From NCBI GenBank assembly GCA_024404675.1, contig JAKSPO010000002.1:62001-126000 (forward strand): DNA of 64,000 bases, given 5' to 3'. Each line of letters begins with the position of its first letter. Within the stretch, counting starts at the first letter, position 1. The position numbers and the translations under genes were made by a program. The notes below the pieces were generated by a model that was not told the DNA's origin, made no database searches, and was given only the letters and a program-made list of their open reading frames with translations. The stretch is from Lachnospiraceae bacterium. Lineage in GTDB: Bacteria > Bacillota > Clostridia > Lachnospirales > Lachnospiraceae. Shown here one piece after another: positions 53,329-61,592 of the stretch.

Positions 53329-54693
53329 ATGAAACGAAGACTGTTTATGACGATTTTCTTTATGACGATTGCGGTATTCCTTGTCGGCATGATGTTAACA
53401 ATCTATGTGGCATACCGCGCCTCCTTCAGTGCTAAGCGCGATGAGTTTCGTATCGAGGCAGGGTTTCTTGGGGCACTGATCGAGGAGCAGGGTGCAGAAG
53501 CACTGCCGGCTCAGGGAATTGCGAAGGATAAGGCAGAGCATTTTCGCGTGACACTTCTGACCGAAGACGGAGGCGTTATCTATGACAGCCTCACAGACCG
53601 CGATTCTGCGGCGAACCACGCCGATCGTAAGGAATTTATCCTTGCGCTTCAAAGCGGCGAGGGTGAGGCAACCCGATACTCGGATGACCAAAGAGAGCAG
53701 ACCTATTATTATGCGAAGAAGCTTGCGAACGGCATGGTACTTCGGTTATCCTCCGCGAATGCATCCCTTCCGAGACTTGTTATCAGCATGATGTTTCCTG
53801 CGGTCGGTCTCGTGGCATTTGCCTTGATTCTTTCCTTTTTGATAGCAAATCGGCTGAGTGAGAATATCGTTCGCCCGATTAACGAGTTAGATGTGTCCTG
53901 CCCGTTTGAAAGGGATACCTATCCGGAGCTTGGACCGCTTGTACAGAAGATCAATCGACAGAACCGCGAGCTTACTAAGAAGATGGATGAGTTCCGCGAG
54001 GAGCATGAGAAGCAGGACCGGATGCGAAGAGAATTTACCGCTAATGTCTCGCATGAGCTGAAGACGCCGCTTACCTCGATCTCCGGCTACGCAGAGATTA
54101 TCCGTGACGGCATCGCACAGGAGGAGGACATCGGTCGCTTTGCAGGGAAGATTTACGATGAAGCCAACCGCCTGGTTGTTCTGGTCGGTGACATCATCCG
54201 GCTTTCTCAGCTCGACGATAACGAGATTGAGCCGAGAAAGGAAGATGTGAATCTTTACGAAATCTGTAAGGAAACCATTGAGCATCTTGGTAGACCCGCT
54301 GAGCAGAAGCATATAAGCATCTCACTCGAGGGAACCGAGGAGAAGATATTCGGCGTGGAGCCGATTCTTGTTGAAATGGTCTACAATCTGATCGATAACA
54401 GCATCAAATATAACCGTGACGGCGGATATGTGAAGGTTAAGGTGGCAGCAGTGCCGGAGGGAACGCTTTTACAGGTTAGCGACAACGGTATCGGTATCCC
54501 GAAGGAAGACCTTCCGAGAATATTTGAGCGCTTCTACCGCGTAGATAAGAGCCACTCGAAGGAGGTCGGCGGAACGGGTCTAGGGCTTTCCATCGTAAAG
54601 CACGGGGCATCCTATCACGGCGCAACCGTTGAGGTAAGCAGTGAGGTTGATAAAGGAACGACAATCGACGTTATTTTTGCGAGAATGCTGTAG
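53329..54693 (+). CDS. Sensor histidine kinase (PhoR-like)
   Basis: 454 residues. Two membrane helices (~residues 7-29 and ~148-170) bracket an extracytoplasmic sensor domain. H-box ANVSHELKTPLTSISGYAEII, N-box MVYNLIDNSIKYN, G1 VSDNGIGIPKEDLPRIFERFYR and G2 GGTGLGLSIVKH. All catalytic boxes are intact. HAMP is weak (NELDVSCPFERDTYPELGPLV). It phosphorylates the regulator encoded 1 base upstream. Confidence 0.93.
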   Translation: MKRRLFMTIFFMTIAVFLVGMMLTIYVAYRASFSAKRDEFRIEAGFLGALIEEQGAEALPAQGIAKDKAEHFRVTLLTEDGGVIYDSLTDRDSAANHADRKEFILALQSGEGEATRYSDDQREQTYYYAKKLANGMVLRLSSANASLPRLVISMMFPAVGLVAFALILSFLIANRLSENIVRPINELDVSCPFERDTYPELGPLVQKINRQNRELTKKMDEFREEHEKQDRMRREFTANVSHELKTPLTSISGYAEIIRDGIAQEEDIGRFAGKIYDEANRLVVLVGDIIRLSQLDDNEIEPRKEDVNLYEICKETIEHLGRPAEQKHISISLEGTEEKIFGVEPILVEMVYNLIDNSIKYNRDGGYVKVKVAAVPEGTLLQVSDNGIGIPKEDLPRIFERFYRVDKSHSKEVGGTGLGLSIVKHGASYHGATVEVSSEVDKGTTIDVIFARML

Positions 54694-54703
54694 GCGGCGA
54701 TTA

Positions 54704-54741
54704 TTTTACAAGAAGCACGCAGAATTTTACGCAATTTTTAC
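54704..54741 (+). promoter_or_regulatory. Pho-box-like direct repeats upstream of the Na/Pi cotransporter
   Basis: TTTTAC occurs at 54704-54709, 54725-54730 and 54736-54741, spaced 21 and 11 bases, i.e. on one face of the DNA. PhoP/PhoB sites are direct repeats (TTWACA-like) about 11 bases apart, so this is a fair candidate for the regulator encoded upstream. Confidence 0.55.
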
Positions 54742-54840
54742 GGAAAGGGGACTGTATTTTTTCCGTTCGTTTGTTAAACTGAAAAATGTATGAAAGTTTG
54801 ATGAACGAATAACCAAAAGGTGGTCTCCCCGGGCCACGGT

Positions 54841-54861
54841 AGGCCGTCGTAGGAACGGCCT
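54841..54861 (+). other. Leader hairpin before the Na/Pi cotransporter
   Basis: AGGCCGT and ACGGCCT around a 7-base loop, a few bases before GAGAGGA and the start codon at 54880. It may affect translation of this mRNA. Confidence 0.4.
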
Positions 54862-54879
54862 GAAAGAGAGGATTTACAA

Positions 54880-56658
54880 ATGAATGACGTATTAATGATT
54901 GCCGTAACCCTGATTGGCGGATTGGTTTTCTTCCTGTTTGGTATGAAGGTTATGTCCGGAAATCTCGAAAAGATGGCCGGCGGTAAGTTAGAGAAGATTC
55001 TTCGTAAAGTAACAGCGAAGCCGCTTCTTTCCATTATTCTCGGTGCGGGCATTACGATTGCGATGCAGTCGTCCTCCGCAACAACGGTTATGCTTGTCGG
55101 TCTGGTAAACTCCGGAATCATGCAGTTTGAGCAGACCATCAGTGTAATCTTCGGTGCCAATATCGGAACAACCTTCACTGGTTGGCTTCTGACATTGTCC
55201 GGTATCGATTCCAAGAAATGGTTCCTTCTGATTCTGAAGCCGGAGGTATTCTCCCCCATCCTTGCATTGGTGGGTATCGGCTTTATTATGTTTTCCAAGA
55301 ATGACCGTCGTAAGAGTATCGGTAACGTATTCGTTGGCTTTGCCGTTCTGATGCAGGGTATGACGATGATGAAGGATGCCGTCGGACCGCTTGCGGATAC
55401 CGTATGGTTTAAGGAAATCCTTGTTAAGTTCACCAATCCGGTATTCGGTCTTCTGATCGGCCTTCTGCTGACGGCAATCATCCAGAGCTCGGCAGCAACC
55501 ATCGCGATTCTTATGTCCTTTGCGATTTCGGGAACCGGTATCACCTACCAGATGGCGATTCCGATTATCTTCGGCTTGAACATCGGTACCTGTGCTACCT
55601 CCCTGATTTCCTGTATCGGAACCGAGACGAAGGCTAAGCGTGTTGCGGTTGTTCATGTTTCTATTAAGATTATCGGTGCGATCTTCTGGCTCGCTGTATT
55701 TGTCGCACTTGGCAATATGTTCTTCCCGGATGCGATTGTAAAGCCGATCAACGGTGTCGGCATTGCTACCGTTCATACCGCATTTAACGTTCTGACAACA
55801 CTGCTTCTGATTCCTTTTACGAAGCCTCTTGTCAAGATGACGGAGTTCCTTGTAAGAGAGAATGCCAAGGTTAAGGCAGAGGACGATACGTTAAAGCGTC
55901 TCGATGAACGAATCCTGCTTCGTTCCCCGTCCATAGCGATTGCGGAGTGTAATGTTATTTCCGAGCAGATGGCAAGACTTTCCCGTCAGAACCTGCTTGA
56001 TGCGATGAAGCTTTTCGATACCTTCGATGAGGAAGCCGTAACGAAGATCAAGGCAGTTGAGGATAAGCTTGACCGCTACGAGGATCGCCTCGGAACCTAT
56101 CTGGTACAGCTTTCCACGCGTTCTATTTCCGACCAGGACAGCCGTGTTATTTCGAAGATGTTACATTCAATCAACGATTTTGAGCGTCTTGGAGACCACG
56201 CCGTTAACCTTTACTATGCGGCATCCGAGATGAATAAGAAGGGCTTTGCCTTCTCTGAGGCAGCTAAGGCTGAGCTTCACGTTCTGACTGCTGCAATCGA
56301 AGAGATTCTTATGATGACCGATGAGGCATACGAGAACGATGACCTCGATATGGCAGCTAAGGTTGAGCCGCTTGAGCAGGTAATCGACAAGATTACGGCA
56401 GTGATCAAGAGCAACCACTTCGTACGTCTTCGTAACGGTGGCTGTACACTAGAGCTTGGCTTCATCCTTTCGGATGTGCTGACGCATTATCAGAGAATTT
56501 CCGATCACTGCTCCAATATCGCTGTAGCGGTTATTGAGCTTCAGAAGGGAAGCTTTGACACGCATGAGTACCTGAACGGTGTGAAGTGCGGTAACGTCGA
56601 ATTCAACACGATGTATGACCTCTATAAGGAGAAGTACAAGATCCGCACGATCGTTTAA
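54880..56658 (+). CDS. Na/Pi cotransporter (NptA/PhoU-domain family)
   Basis: 592 residues. The two inverted halves of the NptA/SLC34 fold are seen in the QSSSATTVMLVGLVNSG (~residue 62) and QSSAATIAILMSFAISG (~205) motifs, each followed by GANIGTT or GLNIGT. Eight or so membrane helices end near residue 315; the C-terminal ~230 residues form a helical PhoU-like domain (LERLGDHAVNLY; ISDHCSNIAVAVIEL). It imports phosphate with sodium. Likely regulated by the adjacent two-component pair. Confidence 0.9.
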   Translation: MNDVLMIAVTLIGGLVFFLFGMKVMSGNLEKMAGGKLEKILRKVTAKPLLSIILGAGITIAMQSSSATTVMLVGLVNSGIMQFEQTISVIFGANIGTTFTGWLLTLSGIDSKKWFLLILKPEVFSPILALVGIGFIMFSKNDRRKSIGNVFVGFAVLMQGMTMMKDAVGPLADTVWFKEILVKFTNPVFGLLIGLLLTAIIQSSAATIAILMSFAISGTGITYQMAIPIIFGLNIGTCATSLISCIGTETKAKRVAVVHVSIKIIGAIFWLAVFVALGNMFFPDAIVKPINGVGIATVHTAFNVLTTLLLIPFTKPLVKMTEFLVRENAKVKAEDDTLKRLDERILLRSPSIAIAECNVISEQMARLSRQNLLDAMKLFDTFDEEAVTKIKAVEDKLDRYEDRLGTYLVQLSTRSISDQDSRVISKMLHSINDFERLGDHAVNLYYAASEMNKKGFAFSEAAKAELHVLTAAIEEILMMTDEAYENDDLDMAAKVEPLEQVIDKITAVIKSNHFVRLRNGGCTLELGFILSDVLTHYQRISDHCSNIAVAVIELQKGSFDTHEYLNGVKCGNVEFNTMYDLYKEKYKIRTIV

Positions 56659-56676
56659 CGAATAACAGAACAATTA

Positions 56677-56744
56677 ATCCCCTGTGGGGATATAAGCCCG
56701 GGGACGGTTATTCACAATGCTTTTTGTATTGCGAAAGCCGTCCC
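56677..56744 (+). terminator. Hairpins after the Na/Pi cotransporter gene
   Basis: ATCCCC-TGT-GGGGAT (56677-56691), then GGGACGG (56701) pairing with CCGTCCC (56738-56744), with CAAT/ATTG inside. No clean U tract follows either, so termination is moderate. The second overlaps the TatD promoter. Confidence 0.5.
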
Positions 56745-56757
56745 TTATGCGTATTAT
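56729..56757 (+). promoter_or_regulatory. Promoter of the TatD operon
   Basis: TTGCGA at 56729-56734, 17 bases, TATTAT at 56752-56757. It sits in the descending arm of the preceding hairpin. Confidence 0.55.
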
Positions 56758-56770
56758 ATAGGAGTAAGAT

Positions 56771-57580
56771 ATGATTTTTGATACCCATGCACATTATGAT
56801 GACCCGCGGTTTGATGAGGACAGAGAGGTGCTTCTTCTTTCGATGAAGGATAGAGGCATCGGTCATATCATCAATGTCGGCGCGGATATGGAGGGAAGTC
56901 GCCGAAGCATTGCGCTTGCGAAGCAGTATCCTTTCATGTATTGCGCAGTAGGTGTTCATCCGGAGGCAGCCGGGAGCTTCGGACCTGGGGAGCTTGAGGA
57001 GCTTCGTTCGATGGCGCAGGAGGAGCGTGTCGTTGCAATCGGCGAGATTGGACTCGACTATGCATTTTTCGATGGCATGAGCGACGAAGAGATTGCGGCT
57101 GACAAGGCTAAGCAGAAGGAATGCTTCGAAAAGCAGCTGGCGCTTGCAAGAGAGCTTCACATGCCTGTATTCATCCACTCAAGAGATGCAGCGGAGGACA
57201 CGATGTGCATCATGAAGGCGCATACGGCGAAGGCTCAGGCGGAGGGAGGCTTCCGCGGCGGCATCATCCACTGCTATGCATATTCCCCGGAGATGGCACT
57301 TCAGTATGTTGATATGGGGTATGTGCTTGGCATCGGCGGCGTCTTAACCTTTAAGAACGCAAGAAAGCTGCCTGAGGTGGTGCAGGCTGTGCCGCTTGGC
57401 GCGATCGTTCTGGAAACAGATGCACCGTATCTTGCACCGGTACCGCATCGCGGGGAGAGAAATGATTCCTCGCTTCTGCCGCTTGTGGCGGAGCGAATTG
57501 CAGAACTGAAAGAAACTGATGTAACAAATGTGATTCATACGACCGAGCATAACGCATTTCGCGTAATCGGCGTGCAGTAG
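56771..57580 (+). CDS. TatD-family metal-dependent DNase
   Basis: 269 residues with THAHYDD (metal HxH, residues 4-10), GEIGLDY near residue 96, HSRDAAED near 136, IIHCYAY near 163, and ETDAPYLAP near 217. These are the metal ligands of TatD hydrolases, which are 3'-5' exonucleases. It is 13 bases upstream of rsmA, an arrangement common in Firmicutes. Confidence 0.93.
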   Translation: MIFDTHAHYDDPRFDEDREVLLLSMKDRGIGHIINVGADMEGSRRSIALAKQYPFMYCAVGVHPEAAGSFGPGELEELRSMAQEERVVAIGEIGLDYAFFDGMSDEEIAADKAKQKECFEKQLALARELHMPVFIHSRDAAEDTMCIMKAHTAKAQAEGGFRGGIIHCYAYSPEMALQYVDMGYVLGIGGVLTFKNARKLPEVVQAVPLGAIVLETDAPYLAPVPHRGERNDSSLLPLVAERIAELKETDVTNVIHTTEHNAFRVIGVQ

Positions 57581-57593
57581 ATGGGAGAATAGA

Positions 57594-58781
57594 ATGGCTT
57601 ATTTAAGTGATCCGAAAGAAACAATAGCGATTTTACAGAAGTACCACTTTAATTTTCAGAAGAAATTCGGTCAGAACTTTCTGATTGACGGACATGTAGT
57701 GGACAAGATTATTGCGGCCGCAGAGATTACAAAGGACGATGTTGTGTTAGAAATCGGGCCCGGAATCGGTACCATGACGCAGCGCCTTTGTGAGGAGGCA
57801 GGAGATGTCGTAGCGGTTGAGATTGACAAGAATCTGATTCCGATTCTTAAGGAGGATACCTGTAAGAATTACGGAAATCTTCGAATTATTCAGGGTGATA
57901 TTCTGAAGCTTGATATTAAGGAGATCCTTTTTGAATACGGGTTCCGTCCGGTGAAGGTTGTTGCGAATCTGCCGTATTACATTACGACACCGATTCTGAT
58001 GAGCCTTTTGGAGAGCCGCCTTCCGATTGAGAGTATCACCGTTATGGTGCAGAAGGAGGTTGCGGAGCGTATGGAGACAGGCCCCGGTTCTAAGGATTAC
58101 GGCGCGCTGTCCCTTGCAGTACAGTATTATGCTGAGCCTTATCTTGCGGCCAATGTACCGGCGAACTGCTTTATGCCAAGACCGAATGTCGGCTCCGCGG
58201 TAATCCGTCTCACGCTTCATGATAAGCCGCCTGTCAGCACACGCGACGAAAGCCTCATGTTTGCACTGATTCGTGCCTCCTTCAATCAGCGCCGCAAGAC
58301 GCTTGTGAACGGACTCGGGAATGCAGCCGAGCTTTTCTTTACCAAAGAGGAGATCACGGAGGCGCTTGCCGACCTTGGCTTCTCGCCTACTGTACGCGGA
58401 GAGACCTTGACGCTTGCGGACTTTGCAAAGCTTGCAGACCGCCTCAGCAGTGCGCAGGAGATCACCTCCCGCGGCAAATACCCGGCCGGTGTGACGGATG
58501 TGAATGCACCGGATGAGATCCGGATGCTTTATGCAGCTCCGATCATGGGAGGCCGTAGGCGTAGGAAGGAGCGGATGGATGATACACCGATGATGGTCGT
58601 GTATGCGGCACCGCCGCTTCCGAAGATTTTTACACCACTTCAGGAGGCTCCGTCGAAGAAGTCGAAGAATTCGGAATATAACGTTACCTGCAGGTTCTGC
58701 GGAACAAAGCTTTCGATGTCGATGACAATCTGTCCTGCGTGCGGCGGCGAGCAGAACGGCGGCGGAACGACCGTCTGTTAG
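57594..58781 (+). CDS. rsmA: 16S rRNA dimethyladenosine transferase with a C-terminal extension
   Basis: 395 residues, about 100 longer than usual (280-295). Residues 1 to ~288 are a complete RsmA/KsgA: FGQNFLIDG, VLEIGPGIGTMTQRL, and VANLPYYITTPI (NLPY motif), dimethylating two adenines near the 3' end of 16S rRNA. The tail (~290-395) has two copies of a YAAP motif (MLYAAP near 58524, VVYAAPP near 58596), a basic stretch (GGRRRRKER) and a four-cysteine zinc ribbon (CRFC…CPAC). It is followed 27 bases later by a radical SAM gene. Confidence 0.9.
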   Translation: MAYLSDPKETIAILQKYHFNFQKKFGQNFLIDGHVVDKIIAAAEITKDDVVLEIGPGIGTMTQRLCEEAGDVVAVEIDKNLIPILKEDTCKNYGNLRIIQGDILKLDIKEILFEYGFRPVKVVANLPYYITTPILMSLLESRLPIESITVMVQKEVAERMETGPGSKDYGALSLAVQYYAEPYLAANVPANCFMPRPNVGSAVIRLTLHDKPPVSTRDESLMFALIRASFNQRRKTLVNGLGNAAELFFTKEEITEALADLGFSPTVRGETLTLADFAKLADRLSSAQEITSRGKYPAGVTDVNAPDEIRMLYAAPIMGGRRRRKERMDDTPMMVVYAAPPLPKIFTPLQEAPSKKSKNSEYNVTCRFCGTKLSMSMTICPACGGEQNGGGTTVC

Positions 58782-58808
58782 TATGCACCTGTGACAAGGG
58801 GAAGAGTT

Positions 58809-59828
58809 ATGGGATTTCAATTAAAACGCTGCGTGTGGGAGATTACGCTTGCATGCTGCTTCTCCTGCCGTTATTGTGGCTCCTCCGGCGGTCAGGCACG
58901 TGCGAATGAATTAAGTACGGAGGAGTGCCTTTTTGTAGCGGATCAGTTAGCTAGTATCGGCTGTGAGCGTGTTTCGATGATTGGCGGCGAGGTTTTTATG
59001 CGCCGTGATTGGAAGCAGATTATACGCCGGCTGACGACGCAGGGTGTAAAGGTCAATGTGATAACGAACGGCTTTCTCTTCTCGGAGAGGCTGATTGCGG
59101 ATCTGAAGGAGGTAGGCGTAGAATCGGTTGCCGTTTCGCTTGACGGTCCGAAGGAGGTGCACGACCGTTACCGCCAGGAGGGAAGCTATGACCGTGCCGT
59201 GCAGGCAATTTCAGTGCTTTCCGCGGCAGGAATACCGGTCTCGGTTATCAGTACGCTGAATGCGGAAAATGTACCGCTTCTTCCGGCATTTTATGAAATA
59301 CTTACGAAGTACCGGATATTTGCCTGGCAGCTGCAGGCCTGCTCTCCGATGGGCAATGCAGCCAATAACGGTATCGATTATGCCTTTGACCCGACGGAGG
59401 TTATCCGTTTTGTGACGGAACGGATGCATAAGGCACCCTTTATGATGGGGGTGGCAGACAATATCGGGTATTTTTCCCCGGAGGAGGGAAGCATCCGCGG
59501 CGATATGAGCGGGAAAGCGTATTTCGCCGGCTGCAGTGCGGGAATCACAGCAATCGGTATCGATAGTGTCGGCAATGTGCGCGGCTGTGAATCCATGTAC
59601 GACTCCTGCTTTACGGAGGGGAATCTTCGGGAGAAGAGTCTTAGAGAGATTTGGGAGAATCCGGAGGGCTTTTCCTATAACCGAAGGTTTTCGAAGGATT
59701 TGCTGACCGGGGCGTGCGCAAGCTGCAGGTACGGAGAGTATTGCGCGGGCGGCTGTCGCTCGTACAACTATTTTGTGCATGGTAAGCTTTACGAGGCACC
59801 GCGCTGTGCCCGTATTAGGAAGCACTAA
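58809..59828 (+). CDS. Radical SAM protein with SPASM domain
   Basis: 339 residues from the ATG at 58809 (AAGGGGA upstream; GTG at 58791 is an alternative). The 4Fe-4S motif is ACCFSCRYCGSSGG (CxxxCxxC, ~residues 18-26). Later cysteines (CSAGITAIGIDS, RGCESMYDSCF, GACASCRYGEYCAGGC) form a SPASM domain for auxiliary clusters. Such enzymes mature peptides or modify enzymes. No separate small precursor peptide gene is evident; the neighbouring RsmA tail is a possible substrate. Last gene of the operon. Confidence 0.88.
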   Translation: MGFQLKRCVWEITLACCFSCRYCGSSGGQARANELSTEECLFVADQLASIGCERVSMIGGEVFMRRDWKQIIRRLTTQGVKVNVITNGFLFSERLIADLKEVGVESVAVSLDGPKEVHDRYRQEGSYDRAVQAISVLSAAGIPVSVISTLNAENVPLLPAFYEILTKYRIFAWQLQACSPMGNAANNGIDYAFDPTEVIRFVTERMHKAPFMMGVADNIGYFSPEEGSIRGDMSGKAYFAGCSAGITAIGIDSVGNVRGCESMYDSCFTEGNLREKSLREIWENPEGFSYNRRFSKDLLTGACASCRYGEYCAGGCRSYNYFVHGKLYEAPRCARIRKH

Positions 59829-59847
59829 AGAGTAAATAGAATGAATA

Positions 59848-59888
59848 AAGGCCATCCGCTTAAAAACGGATGGCCTTCGCTTTTTTTA
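59848..59888. terminator. Intrinsic terminator
   Basis: AAGGCCATCCG and CGGATGGCCTT around CTTAAAAA, then CGCTTTTTTT. Ends the TatD-RsmA-radical SAM operon, and the A-rich other side may serve the converging LemA gene. Confidence 0.9.
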
Positions 59889-59899
59889 CTTTGCAAAGC

Positions 59900-60448
59900 T
59901 TAGATGTTCAGATCCATCTTCACATCCTCGCGCTTGGTGCTTTCTGCCTCAAAGAATGGCTCTGCCATAATGCCGCAGCCATTTGCCACAAGGCTTGTAG
60001 GGAACATGATGATTCTCTGGTTCAGCTGAGAAACGTTAGCGTTGTAGGCACGACGTGCTGCTGCAAGATGCTCCTCAACATCCATAATGGAAAGCTGAAG
60101 GGACTTGAAGTTCTCGTTGGCATGCAACTGCGGATAGTTCTCGGCAAGGATGTTAAGACCCTGTCTTGCCTCGTCCATGGTTGCCATAGCGTTGTTTCTT
60201 TCGCTCATGCTCATGCCCTGACGAAGCTTAACGGTTTCAAGAATGGTTTCCTTCTCAAACTTCGCATAAGACTTTGCAACCTCAACCATCTTGGTCAGGG
60301 TATCATATCTCTTGGTAAGAGCAACATCGATTCCGGAGATTGCCTCCTGGATCTTAACCTGCAGTCTTCTTAAACCGTTCATAGTGGTAATCCACCAGAG
60401 TCCGATAAGAATTACGATTACAACAATAGTAATAATAGCAGTTAACAT
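59900..60448 (-). CDS. LemA family protein
   Basis: 182 residues from the ATG ending at 60448 (AGAAAGGAC upstream). An N-terminal membrane helix (LTAIITIVVIVILIGLWWI) is followed by the LemA helices: VKIQEAISGIDVALTKRYDTLTKMVEVAKSYAKFE and YNANVSQLNQRIIMFPTSLVA. The function of LemA is unknown. It usually sits beside a DUF3137 gene, as here. Confidence 0.92.
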   Translation of the reverse strand: MLTAIITIVVIVILIGLWWITTMNGLRRLQVKIQEAISGIDVALTKRYDTLTKMVEVAKSYAKFEKETILETVKLRQGMSMSERNNAMATMDEARQGLNILAENYPQLHANENFKSLQLSIMDVEEHLAAARRAYNANVSQLNQRIIMFPTSLVANGCGIMAEPFFEAESTKREDVKMDLNI

Positions 60449-60503
60449 ATTTTGTCCTTTCTGAGAGATTCTTCTCTCCACACATTTATTTTAAGCACTA
60501 TGC

Positions 60504-61418
60504 TTAATTGGTTCCACCGAAAATATTGCGCTCCATATGAAGCTGATTGATGAAGGAGGTGATTGCAGTTACCTCGTTTTTGACCGGTAGAATATCCTTT
60601 TCGTAGGTTAAAGGAGACCAGAGCGAGGGCTCTAACGTATCGGTTCCGGTTTCCACCGCAAGATGAATCAGATTGTTATGAAAACCGATCATAACCTTGC
60701 CGTTTACCAAAGCGGTGTAGTTCATCAGCGCCTCCATGATGTGCGGTGTGATAAGATAGAAGGCTTCCTGGTCATTCTGACAGTAACAGGTGAAGCGATT
60801 GTTGAACTCCTCATTCTCGAACTCTACCTTATGGCGACGGTCCGTAGCCCTTGTGAAGATTGAGGATTTCTTCTGCGTATAGCCAAAGCCTGCCTGAATC
60901 AGCTGCAGATCAAAGTTGAAATGCTTGTTGGAACTCATGGTAATCCAACGCCCCTGAAAATAAGTGACCGTGTAGGAGCTCTTTCCGTTGCTTCGATGAT
61001 CCTGAATCAGTACATCGGAACGCTGGAAGCGTATGCCGTTATAAGCGCCGGTAATCAGATCTTCGCTGTGATAGCGGTTTCCGAGCTGCATAAATCCGGT
61101 CTCACGAATCATATCCTTTGAGAAGCCCTCGTCGGCGAGATAACTGATCTTACCAAAGGCCTCCTCGAAGGTTGCCGTTACGATTGAGTCCTTGTAATGC
61201 TTTTCGTAGGCCTTATGTTTCGGTGAATAGGCAAGCATGAAATACAGAATTCCAATGACTGCAAGCAGCAGACCGAATAGAATCGTTCCGAAATTCTGCA
61301 TGCCGATGCCACCGATGAACATGATGAAGGCGACGACGCAGATTGCCGAACCAATCAGTACCGGAGGGATCAATGCGGAACGTTCGCGCTCCAACGAGGA
61401 TAAAACATCGTTATTCAT
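60504..61418 (-). CDS. DUF3137 membrane protein
   Basis: 304 residues from the ATG ending at 61418 (GGGGGAAT upstream). Two membrane helices near the N-terminus (~residues 19-60) precede a soluble domain with SDVLIQDHRSNGKSSYTVTYFQGRWI and DQEAFYLITPHIMEALM, features of DUF3137. It is the partner of LemA in many bacteria. First gene of a two-gene operon on the minus strand. Confidence 0.85.
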   Translation of the reverse strand: MNNDVLSSLERERSALIPPVLIGSAICVVAFIMFIGGIGMQNFGTILFGLLLAVIGILYFMLAYSPKHKAYEKHYKDSIVTATFEEAFGKISYLADEGFSKDMIRETGFMQLGNRYHSEDLITGAYNGIRFQRSDVLIQDHRSNGKSSYTVTYFQGRWITMSSNKHFNFDLQLIQAGFGYTQKKSSIFTRATDRRHKVEFENEEFNNRFTCYCQNDQEAFYLITPHIMEALMNYTALVNGKVMIGFHNNLIHLAVETGTDTLEPSLWSPLTYEKDILPVKNEVTAITSFINQLHMERNIFGGTN

Positions 61419-61465
61419 ATACAATTCCCCCATACATGATGAATGAATCATTTGTTGTGAGAATG

Positions 61466-61494
61466 ATTATAGCACAGGTAAATGTAATTTACAA
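61466..61494 (-). promoter_or_regulatory. Promoter of the DUF3137-LemA operon with overlapping palindrome
   Basis: Minus strand: TTGTAA (complement of 61489-61494), 17 bases, TATAAT (complement of 61466-61471). The palindrome GTAAAT-GTA-ATTTAC (61478-61492) covers the -35 and spacer, so a repressor may bind there. Two more TGTAAAA copies lie upstream at 61504-61520. Confidence 0.6.
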
Positions 61495-61529
61495 TATCCA
61501 ATTTGTAAAATAATGTAAAATCATTCCGC

Positions 61530-61567
61530 AAAGGAAAAGGGACAGCCGTGCAAGACGACTATCCCTT
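61530..61567 (-). terminator. Intrinsic terminator of the nucleoside transporter operon
   Basis: On the minus strand, AAGGGATAGTCGT pairs with ACGGCTGTCCCTT (G-U pairs) around CTTGC, followed by TTCCTTT. Confidence 0.78.
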
Positions 61568-61592
61568 CTGTTAACTGAATGAATGTGGACGA

